A stretch of 64,000 nt of DNA from Spongospora subterranea f. sp. subterranea (Eukaryota > Endomyxa: Phytomyxea > Phytomyxea > Plasmodiophorida). The translations under genes were made by a program, and so were the position numbers. Below, piece by piece: positions 32,223 through 42,086 of this stretch (position 1 is the stretch's first letter; each line of letters opens with the position of its first letter). The notes beneath the pieces are model-generated. The model searched no databases. It was not told where the DNA came from and saw nothing but the letters and a program-made list of their open reading frames with translations. The stretch is from assembly GCA_049724395.1 (NCBI GenBank), contig JAUGWO010000030.1, positions 124,001 to 188,000 on the forward strand, in the 5' to 3' direction.

Positions 32223-33643
32223 TCAACTATTATCGCATAAAGACGTCATTGTCCCGAACAGCGACTCTTTTTGGAATCTAAGAGGCTCATTACCCCAAGA
32301 AGACCATCCGACTTTTAAATCTCGAGCAAATAATTCGCATTTCTTAGAATATTGTGGAATGAATTCGTCGATGATGCAGTCGATAACAGGCTTTCTGGAA
32401 TGAGATTCAGGATGACCGGCGAAGATCTTCATCTTCGGTAATGAACGCGAAGAAGCAAGAATATGATAACCGAACACAATTTGTTCATATGGCTTATGAT
32501 GGCAAGCACCTATATCTGAGCAATTTTACAGGCTGGATATAGTACAACGCCATGGATGATTCCACATACCGATCCCCGACATCTCTGAATTCGATGGAGG
32601 AAGTTTCAGCCAATACCATGTCGTATGATAATCAATATTCCAGAAAGGAAACAACTCATCGCAGACAAATTGCCTTATTTTGGGGTCATTTGTAACCCAT
32701 ACACCGAGGAGACCATTTTCCCGGTCAAGAAGGCCCTCTAACGTTAAATAAGTTAGAAAACCAAAGGCTTTTGACAAAACGAGTGATGACTTATCACCAA
32801 CTGGGATTTTTTTCATCTCAGCGTGTCTCAAAGTTGGGTATATATGCGATCTCTGAACGCTCTTATTATCCCAAGGCGGGTCGATTGACAAGAATTGGAA
32901 GCCAGACTGCGGCCGGAACCGTTTTAAAAAGGGTAAAAAATCCGACAAATCACACATCAAGAATCTGGACTTGGGAGGAAGATAATACAGATCACCAAAT
33001 GCTGATATTGTTCGAATGTCATTACCCTCATTGCTCTAAACGCCATACATAAGTGATTGAATAAGAGAATGACACTGAAAGTACGATTATGACGCTGCAA
33101 AATTGATCAACATCAGTTTGGGTTATGTTTTCGTCAATGAGAGGTAAACGGCGACGGGAAAAATGGCCCCGACTCAACCTCCAGCACATCATCGTCTGAT
33201 CGTGTTGATCATCTACACTCATGTGCATTGGGATCTCAATTGGTGTGAACCCCGTCTGCTTGATGGCCTCTGCAAAACCCATCAGAGCTCCATGTTCTCT
33301 GAGATAATATGAGCCAGGCACGGTGGCGATTTGTGATTGACAATTACTGGACCGGTATTGTGATCACTGCACGAGAATTTGAATGGGTAGCCCGACGTGT
33401 CATGGCGTAATCGCACTTGGGCACTTTACTGGTTTTATGCAATACCCATCCGAGGACACGGGATTGCCACGAATCGAGTAGCCACCCGAGATGGGCCCCG
33501 CTAGAATCACGCACAGCACCCACGATTGGCTGCTGAAGGAAATATGTATTGCCATGTTCTATATCAACCATGATCCTACGCTCTGAGCCCTGATCAACGT
33601 CGTGCCGATGATGGAAAATGTTCAAGGTAAAGATGAGGACCAA
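32223..33643 (-). CDS. METTL4: METTL4-type N6-adenine methyltransferase (MT-A70 family)
   Basis: Transfers methyl from SAM to adenine N6; METTL4 acts on U2 snRNA and has been linked to DNA 6mA. Landmarks: GDLYYLPPKSRFLMCDLSDF, then LSIDPPWDNKSVQRS with the catalytic DPPW at about 32871-32882, then LGVWVTNDPKIRQFVCDELF, HTTWYWLKL, and at the C-terminus SKKCELFARDLKVGWSSWGN EPL, the ELFAR...GW.SWGNE block that closes the MT-A70 fold. Stop at 32223. Upstream exons (LPLIDENITQTDVDQF; and HLGWLLDSWQSR in the 33344-33643 stretch, reminiscent of the METTL4 N-terminal GWLLD) are less certain, so the 5' limit may change. Same 3'-to-3' orientation with ECI1. Confidence 0.88.
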
Positions 33644-33649
33644 ACCTGG

Positions 33650-33990
33650 ATCGATACATGGATGGCGAACTCGTCCAACGCTACGGGCTGCGCTTCACGC
33701 AACTTTGCATCGCTGGTGTTACAGTGGTAACTGTTTCACTGAATGACTCTATTGCGGGGAATCACTGGGGCATCGCAGGATATTGACAACCAGCATGATT
33801 CTTGTTTTACAACAACTTTATCAATGAATTTAAGCAAGGCCACACACAGGAGGTTAGCAGTACTCGCGGCCATGCCGCCGGCGCCGCCATCGTCTGGTTC
33901 ATGTGGGCGATGACCTTCGGCCGCGTCGATAGCTGGTTAACCACTGACAGATGTCAGGTTGGTCGTCTTATAACACACCCCTTCAAACTG
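33650..33990. other. Unassigned
   Basis: A plus-strand frame (33802-34059) reads NNFINEFKQGHTQEVSS and AGAAIVWFMWAMTFGRVDSW, one hydrophobic segment, possibly a remnant of a host exon next to the copia fossil. Nothing else supported. Confidence 0.25.
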
Positions 33991-33999
33991 ACATTTGTC

Positions 34000-34890
34000 A
34001 TTCAGATAACAGATCTGTACCATCTAAACTTTTCAGTAGATATAGGTTTGGTTAGATAATTTGCAATTATCCATTTTTGACAATATTCGAGGTGAATCGT
34101 TTCACTTTCGATTTTGTCCCTGGTGAAGTGATACTGGACTTGAATATGCTTTGTTTTCGCATCTGTTCTACGATTTGTCGCCACAGATTGGCTTCCTTGG
34201 TTATCGCCGTAAATCGTGATCGATCCGGATCGATTCAACACTTCAGACAGCTATTGTTGTGTCCAAGCGCTTGCCTGGCTGTTGCACTTTGTGCCATATA
34301 TTTCGCTTCGATCAGCAGATATATGCTGCTGATCGTTGCCTTTGGCTTTTCCATGCTACTGAACCATTGGACATCTTGAACATGTACCCACTTGTTTTCT
34401 GCGGCGTTGATCCTGATCTCCTGCCCAATCAGAGTCTGTTGATTCTTCGATGTCTTGGGGTCACCACAGTACATAATGCCCCACGATTTCGGGCTCTTCA
34501 GGTTCCTCAGGTCCTGCAATGTTGCATTCCCGGATTATGCATAAAGCGGCACAATTGTGATACGATGTAGGTGATGTCCGGGCGAGTCCTTGTCGAAAGA
34601 AAGTTAAGTCCACGAACCAGTTCTGCATATGGCATGTCCACCATATCTTGCTTATTACTATCACATATCTTCACAAAGGTAAATTTGGGCTGGTGAGGAG
34701 TTGTCACGTCCCTTCAGTGCGCCATGCTAAACCGAGTCAATAGCTCGTCAATATAGATCTCTTTATCAAGGCATACATAGTTCTCCATTTTATTGTGGTT
34801 AATCTTTATTCCCAAAGCTGAACTGGAGCTTCTAGGCATCCTGGTCTCACTTTTTGTAATGAATTTGATCACAGCATTTCCGTCAGAACA
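34000..34890 (-). mobile_element. Ty1/copia fossil: RT end and RNase H
   Basis: Minus-strand translation shows the copia order: MPYAELVRGLNFLSTRTRPD and CRFMHNPGMQHC (end of RT), then a block with ENKWVHVQDVQWFSSMEKPK and IEAKYMAQSATARQA, then ITIYGDNQGSQSVATN, TDAKTKHIQVQYHFTRDKI and ANYLTKPISTEKF (RNase H with the KHIxxxxHFxRDK step). It is broken in several places and no LTRs or other domains were found nearby. Old. Confidence 0.75.
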
Positions 34891-35173
34891 TGTTCTGCAG
34901 CAAGACTACAATAATTGTAGTTATTACAACTGTTGCGCCTCACAAGCGCAATAAGTGGGGACGGATTCTAGCAACAAAGTGGCTGAAAGCACGTATGAAA
35001 AACCAGACCGAACTTCGTTTTAAAAATGTGGCGACTACCCTTGAAGTGAAGTCTAGTCAAGGTTCCCCCAGCATTTGTCGAACGTTGGGGACGGTTCCAT
35101 GTAGACGAATCTTGTAGATCACAAGATAACGGCTTGCCGAAAACCCAATGAAACCTCAACCATCCTTGTACAC
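34891..35173. other. No supported gene
   Basis: Between the copia fossil and the SPT3-like gene. Short open frames only. Confidence 0.4.
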
Positions 35174-36899
35174 TTGAATGTATCGACATTGTTGCGCGCA
35201 GTTAACGGTGGCGCACTGGCGCTAGACTTGGGGCTTTGGGCTGGCACCTGGCACCCGATCTCCCTCATTCTGTATGGCTGGTGGATGCAGCGATCCCTGA
35301 TCTATAAGGACATTGTCGTCGATGATCCGCCTCTACAGGGAATCCCGAAACCATACGTGCCTAAACCTTTGCAGCCTCACACCGGATTGGAGATAAACTA
35401 CGATGCGTATGATGACCCCAGTCAGCTCAGAGCTTTTCTAGCTAACATCAGTAGTGGTGCAGGTAATATGTTTCCTCTGCACTGATAAAGTCTTTGATGG
35501 AAATGAACTGCAGACGTTGACCAGAATAGGCTGAATGTACGAGCAGGTGGTACGATTGTTGGAGTGCCGTCCATTGAGTCTTTATTACCACTAGTTCAAG
35601 ACGGCACATTACACCAAGTGCTACAAGGTCTACCATTGTCAATCCTTAACAACATATACAAGGAGATATCGGATAGGCAGCTGGTAAATGTACTTCGTTT
35701 CGAAAAAGCAATTGATGTTAACTTTTCATAGGAATCCTCGTATTGTGATATCCATAATATTCCAGAGCTGGTTATTAATCGCGTAGAGGCAGGCGACGAG
35801 GAACTTCTTCAGCCTATTATGATGTCGATGCACAGGTAAGGCGATCCATATGCTTAATGGTATCTTTAATTTTTTTGTAGCTATGGCGATGCTTCTTCTC
35901 CATCACCTTTCGCTGCCGTTGCCATTAAAGACTATATAGGTAAGACTTTGATTAGCTTTTTACCTGCGTTGTTACATTCAGTTACATTGCAGGAGATTTG
36001 ATGCGCAGGATTGTTGCAGTTATGCCCCGTCCTTTAACAATTGACAAGTTAATGAGTCTGTTTCCTTTGCAAACCCCCGCGTTTCAGCATTGGTGGAGTG
36101 CAAAGCAAGAGGCAAAGAACGTTGGACAACAAGTCGCGCATCAGGTTTACTTGTAAAGTTGCATAATTTTGCATCTGATGCTCTTTTTTAGGACATGGCT
36201 TCTTCCAGCGAAGATGTTGACAGCGATTTTGATAATGAAATTGCACTGGAACCTGCATCATCATCGACCCCGAACTTACCGTCTAATATCGAAGAGTATT
36301 TTGACCTGACAAACAACGGGTAATACATTTCTTGAGGTTTTTCATCATACTGATTTTTACGAAATCAGTCGGTTTTCCCGCTCGCCGCTGCTCTACGAGA
36401 TTACCGCGCCATCAAGCTTTTCAGATGGGCTCGTTTTTGGCCCAAAAACGCGTTTAAACTTTAATATGCTTCGCGAAAAATCCATGAGCATGAGTGAATA
36501 TAACGTATGTTTATGTTGTTGCTTAGCTGATTAATTTAACGATTACTTAGTTTTACTCAAAATGCCGTCAAGCTAGCCTCGTCGGTATAAAGACGCGCCC
36601 AGTGTTTATTCGTTGGATAGGATTAGATAGCAAGGCATTGTTTCCTGCGTCAGGTTCTGTTCGCAATAAAATTGTTTCTTTTCTCGGATTCATCGCGCAC
36701 GATCATATAGGTAATTCGGATACTGTGAAATCGGGGGTTTTCTGCACTGGATAATTTGATCTCAGGTGCGATTATTGAATTGGCTCGTTCGGTACACGAC
36801 CCTTCTTCCGATAACCAGCTAACGTATTGGGAAGTTTGCGACGCTGTTCAGGCCCTGAGATCCATGAAGTCTACAGTCGGTCCTGTTTCTTCTTTCTAG
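35174..36899 (+). CDS. SPT3-like protein (C-terminal histone-fold module), SAGA/TFIID type
   Basis: The C-terminal exons read MSMSEYNFYSKCRQASLVGI, FIRWIGLDSKALFP, NKIVSFLGFIAHDHIGAIIE LARS and, at the end, MKSTVGPVSSF. This follows SPT3/SUPT3H, where [YF]..[FW]...RQ.SF...+ ...F..W is followed by a histone fold and a terminal IGPLSPF. SPT3 is a SAGA subunit that contacts TBP. Upstream exons are clean (introns of about 45-60 nt, GTAAG donors): QLRAFLANISSGADVDQNRL, VGVPSIESLLPLVQDGTLHQ, LPLSILNNIYKEISDRQL, PELVINRVEAGDEELLQPIM and IDKLMSLFPLQTPAFQHWWS. They do not look like the first SPT3 histone fold, so this is either very diverged or another protein sharing the C-terminal module. The N-terminus with a hydrophobic segment (35200-35300) is doubtful. 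Stop TAG 36897-36899, 37 bp from the GNL1 stop. Confidence 0.6.
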
Positions 36900-36936
36900 C
36901 GCAAATCCAGTCAGATAAATCATTAGCAATCATAAT

Positions 36937-38775
36937 TTAATCAAATAACTGCGGTACGTTCATTTTCCCTTTTGGTGGTTCGAACAACAATTGTATCCGT
37001 CCATCAACGACGTCTGTTAGTATCGATATTGCACCGCGGTGCGCGTTCGGTCTGCCACCGCTTTTCGAAGTCCTCCAGCCTTTTTTCAAGGCAACCCCTT
37101 CGGCTATGGTAAAAGCTGAGAAAGGGATACTATTCCCGCTCTCGTCTGCAAAATCTTAACCATCGGAGATCCTCACAACCTGTCAGTTTAATACCACTGT
37201 TGTACGGCAGATTATATATTTCTTCCAAAGGCACGCTAGTTCTTTCTGCAACAAATTGCACTATAGAGTAAGGTTCCGCAACCTGAGCCAGGGGATATAA
37301 CCTAGATGCATCCATGTTAAGTTCATTCGGTCGGCATTGATCGAACTCTCGGATTACCCCATCACAATTTGAATCTGCCTGCTTTCGCAGACGCTAGGAA
37401 ATATAATCCCAGGACAATCCATCAACGTCCACACATCGTCAAGCATTATTGTCTGAAAATGTTTCGTGTGGCCTGGTGTGCGAGACGTGCTCACGACGTG
37501 TTTACCAACAATTGCATTGATTAAGCTGCTTTTACCGGAAGACGGCATGCCGACCTGACAAAACGTCATCGCGTAATCTCACAAAGAGGAATATCACGAT
37601 ATTAACCATTCCTAGTGTAAATCTTCCATCAGATCGTCCATCTTTAGCGAATGATGCATCATTTTGAAGTTCTTGTATACACAATCGACATTCAGAAAAA
37701 AGTTCTTCGCGGCCGATTGCCTGTTGTGACTTAGCTAACATAAAAGGAATACGATTCCATATCATACCTTATATTCGGATTTGAACTGTCGCCTTCCTCC
37801 TTTTACCCGTAAAGCAGATACAATCACATCATTTTCTTCCACTGCACAACCAGTACTATCAGGTAAATTTGCACGTTGAACTTCTTCATCGTGATCGATG
37901 CGAATTATTTGATGAGATGATACTGTGACAACCTATTCAAGTCGTCAGCGTGACTCGTGATTATAGCCACGCTGATGCACACATGAAACTGTGGGAAATT
38001 CAAACTGAAAAATGATTTCCAGCTATCAATATGCTGTTCGGGAACAAGATCTGCCTTGTTGAGGACGATAATTATAGGTAGACGATGTTTGTTAAGAATA
38101 TAGCGGCATAATCCATGATGTAGGAAGAACAGGGGATAACGAGCATCAGTAATCAACAAAATGATGTGGGATGACTCGATCGTGCGCCACAATTGGCGCC
38201 ATACTTCGAGGTTGTGCTCAAATAAATTCAAATTTGTGTCAGGATGCTCTGAATGAATCGATTTCAACCAATTTTCGAAGACTTCGGTCTCACTTTGTTC
38301 TAATTCGTCTTTTCCCATGCTGTAATTCCAATCTGGCCTAAAAAATGATGTTATATACAAGCAAGGGACTTTATACACGAACATCTTTATACCTCTCTGG
38401 AATGGATAATTGGTTTAGGTTTACCAGGTCATCCCATTTCAGCTGAAATCCGCTGTCAATTCGCTTGACAGGCTGCTGTGCCAACAGCTTTCTTTGCTCA
38501 ATGAGCGCCCGGGGTTCTTTTTGAAATCGCGACCGTCTGAAACCAAACTTAAATGATACCGAAAATGCGTTTGATATTTTTTACAGGTCATTAGCCGGAA
38601 TGGAGTAGAGATGGTGAGACGACAACGGGACGTCCAAAACGATGGTCGTGGTTGCCTGCTCGTGGGCGGGTTGTTCATGCTGATGCGCTTGCTGTTGTAA
38701 TCGCCTCCGTTCCGCCCGTTTCCTCTTCAATAGCGACGCCTTCAATGCGCCACTGATCGGCTTCTTGCGCGCCAT
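36937..38775 (-). CDS. GNL1: GNL1/HSR1-type circularly permuted GTPase
   Basis: YlqF/YawG-family GTPase with permuted G motifs; relatives act in ribosome biogenesis. Start MARKKPISGALKASLLKRKR at 38775, a basic N-terminus like human GNL1. Then FEHNLEVWRQLWRTIESSHI, LLITDARYPL and IIIVLNKADLVPE (G4 first), then GMPSSGKSSLINAIVGKHVV (G1 P-loop, GxPxxGKSS), SRTPGHTKHFQT (G2) and LMDCPGIIFPSV (G3, DCPG). The C-terminal domain has SRLYPLAQVAEPYSIVQFVA, and after an intron FTIAEGVALKKGWRTSKSGG and TDVVDGRIQLLFEPPKG, ending at TAA 36937. All GNL1 segments occur in order, so it appears functional. The 5' side abuts the 81-bp minisatellite (67 bp away). Confidence 0.93.
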
Positions 38776-38841
38776 TGATTATACTGCCTTCAGGGCGGAT
38801 AGGTCGGCGGATCTAGAGCGGGAGTGGTTGGGTCATGGTAT

Positions 38842-41047
38842 GTAGACACTACCAGACGATCACTTCACTGTATCATAGATAGGCACAATCGTGTCGTCAA
38901 TCGTCATGCCATCCATCATCCTGTAGACACTACCAGACGATCACTTCACTGTATCATAGATAGGCACAATCGTGTCGTCAATCGTCATGCCATCCATCAT
39001 CCTGTAGACACTACCAGACGATCACTTCACTGTATCATAGATAGGCACAATCGTGTCGTCAATCGTCATGCCATCCATCATCCTGTAGAGACTACCAGAC
39101 GATCACTTCACTGTATCATAGATAGGCACAATCGTGTCGTCAATCGTCATGCCATCCATCATCCTGTAGACACTACCAGACGATCACTTCACTGTATCAT
39201 AGATAGGCACAATCGTGTCGTCAATCGTCATGCCATCCATCATCCTGTAGACACTACCAGACGATCACTTCACTGTATCATAGATAGGCACAATCGTGTC
39301 GTCAATCGTCATGCCATCCATCATCCTGTAGACACTACCAGACGATCACTTCACTGTATCATAGATAGGCACAATCGTGTCGTCAATCGTCATGCCATCC
39401 ATCATCCTGTAGACACTACCAGACGATCACTTCACTGTATCATAGATAGGCACAATCGTGTCGTCAATCGTCATGCCATCCATCATCCTGTGTAGACGAT
39501 CACTCACCATAGATAGGACGATCACTTCACTGTATCATAGATAGGCACAATCGTGTCGTCAATCGTCATGCCATCCATCATCCTGTAGAGACTACCAGAC
39601 GATCACTTCACTGTATCATAGATAGGCACAATCGTGTCGTCAATCGTCATGCCATCCATCATCCTGTAGACACTACCAGACGATCACTTCACTGTATCAT
39701 AGATAGGCACAATCGTGTCGTCAATCGTCATGCCATCCATCATCCTGTAGACACTACCAGACGATCACTTCACTGTATCATAGATAGGCACAATCGTGTC
39801 GTCAATCGTCATGCCATCCATCATCCTGTAGACACTACCAGACGATCACTTCACTGTATCATAGATAGGCACAATCGTGTCGTCAATCGTCATGCCATCC
39901 ATCATCCTGTAGACACTACCAGACGATCACTTCACTGTATCATACTTCAGATAGGCACAATCGTGTCGTCAATCGTCATGCCATCCATCATCCTGTAGAC
40001 ACTACCAGACGATCACTTCACTGTATCATAGATAGGCACAATCGTGTCGTCAATCGTCATGCCATCCATCATCCTGTAGACACTACCAGACGATCACTTC
40101 ACTGTATCATAGATAGGCACAATCGTGTCGTCAATCGTCATGCCATCCATCATCCTGTAGACACTACCAGACGATCACTTCACTGTATCATAGATAGGCA
40201 CAATCGTGTCGTCAATCGTCATGCCATCCATCATCCTGTAGATGCCACTACCAGACGATCACTTCACTGTATCATAGATAGGCACAATCGTGTCGTCAAT
40301 CGTCATGCCATCCATCATCCTGTAGACACTACCAGACGATCACTTCACTGTATCATAGATAGGCACAATCGTGTCGTCAATCGTCATGCCATCCATCATC
40401 CTGTAGACACTACCAGACGATCACTTCACTGTATCATAGATAGGCACAATCGTGTCGTCAATCGTCATGCCATCCATCATCCTGTAGAGACTAGATCACT
40501 TCACTGTATCATAGATAGGCACAATCGTGTCGTCAATCGTCATGCCATCCATCATCCTGTAGACACTACCAGACGATCACTTCACTGTATCATAGATAGG
40601 CACAATCGTGTCGTCAATCGTCATGCCATCCATCATCCTGTAGACACTACCAGACGATCACTTCACTGTATCATAGATAGGCACAATCGTGTCGTCAATC
40701 GTCATGCCATCCATCATCCTGTAGACACTACCAGACGATCACTTCACTGTATCATAGATAGGCACAATCGTGTCGTCAATCGTCATGCCATCCATCATCC
40801 TGTAGACACTACCAGACGATCACTTCACTGTATCATAGATAGGCACAATCGTGTCGTCAATCGTCATGCCATCCATCATCCTGTAGACACTACCAGACGA
40901 TCACTTCACTGTATCATAGATAGGCACAATCGTGTCGTCAATCGTCATGCCATCCATCATCCTGTAGAGACTACCAGACGATCACTTCACTGTATCATAG
41001 ATAGGCACAATCGTGTCGTCAATCGTCATGCCATCCATCATCCTGTA
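38842..41047 (+). repeat. 81-bp minisatellite, ~27 units
   Basis: Unit GTAGACACTACCAGACGATC + ACTTCACTGTATCATAGATA + GGCACAATCGTGTCGTCAAT + CGTCATGCCATCCATCATCC + T. Units are nearly identical. Variants: GTAGAGACT at about 39085, 39585, 40485 and 40965; a shortened unit at 39490-39530; a 5-bp insertion (ACTTC duplicated) near 39945; a 3-bp insertion near 40242; a shortened unit near 40488. The recurrence of the G variant hints at block duplication. 81 is a multiple of three, so a 223-codon frame stays open over the first units; no sign that it is translated. Confidence 0.97.
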
Positions 41048-41059
41048 CTGGTAGATACC

Positions 41060-41548
41060 GTGAGAGCAGTAACGGAAGCACAACGTGCCACTCAAAGGTT
41101 ACGTGTGATGAGATGCATGCATGTCCTTTTATCAGACTCTATTGTAACTTTGCGAACATATCAAATATTCTCATTTCCAAATGGATTGCTGAACCCGTTG
41201 GGCGGCCTGCATTGTGTTGACTTGGAACAAGGACGGCACCTACAGGTCTGCCTTCATCATCGCCGCTTAAACGACGTGACGCTAGCAAACGCGAATTCAA
41301 TGCCCCGCGTCAGCGATGTTCGGATCGCAATGGCCTCTGGCTTTTGGAAAGTGACAGCCGCGAACTCAAACGAACACAAGGCAGCTTTGGTGACGAGGAA
41401 AACCCAGTTTGAGTGGAATTCGACGCCGTTCGGCTTAAGATGCGCGCAAGCATCGCAGTCGCTGTTGATGGCAGGGATAAATTACGTCAATTTCCCAGTC
41501 TATATGGATGACGTTATGGGATTTTCGTCGGATCGAATTTTACCTTGA
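41060..41548 (+). mobile_element. Ty3/gypsy fossil, reverse-transcriptase fragment
   Basis: Translation shows LQVCLHHRRLNDVTLANANS MPRVSDV, GFWKV, HKAALVTRKTQFEWNSTPFG and INYVNFPVYMDDVMGFS, the RT core of a gypsy element (YRRLN..T, P+, F.W..MPFGL, YMDD). Fragmentary and broken; it starts 12 bp after the minisatellite. No LTRs seen. Confidence 0.8.
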
Positions 41549-42086
41549 CAAACTGACCAGGTCCTTCGAGCGGCGTCGAAACACAACGCGATAGCCAATC
41601 CTGTAACCGGTCCCTCACCATTCCAATCGCTCTTATTTCTACCGCAATGCCACTTCTGGAGTGCAAACCGACCTTAATCGGCTGGCACTAAATCAGTTAT
41701 TTGGAAATGGGATGATGATCCATTGTCGCCAACGTGTATCCTGCATCAGCAAGATCATGTTTGCCTTCTGAAATAATTGTGCTGAACGTTCATTTCAAAA
41801 TCTAAGTAATCGACAACGGACTGGTCATTGACTAATGGGCGTTGTTGGCACAATAATATTTTCAACAGCGAGCCATGAAATAATCATCGGGTCATTCTAT
41901 ATCGAATAGGGAAGGCCAAACCATCACTGAATAGCCATAAAGGTTATCTCAACCTAGGCTGTTCTTTTATCTTGACGTCAAAAATATCTTGAAATTAATC
42001 GGCCGAATATCTGTCAATGCCTTACAGCGATTCTAAGATAAATCAAGGGGGAGGGGGGGTCGTGATCAAAGGGAAAGCGTCGAACG
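41549..42086. other. No gene seen
   Basis: About 540 bp between the gypsy fragment and the CNBD2-like gene. Contains a G-run (GGGGGAGGGGGGG) near 42048-42059. Probably includes the promoter of the downstream gene. Confidence 0.4.

Noticed and set aside
38824-39495. Plus-strand 223-codon open frame of 27-residue repeats
   Set aside because: It is created by the 81-bp minisatellite, whose unit length is a multiple of three. There is no start context, splice partner or conservation pattern typical of coding repeats.
38842-41047. CRISPR array
   Set aside because: Repeats are directly adjacent with no unique spacers, and the window is eukaryotic.
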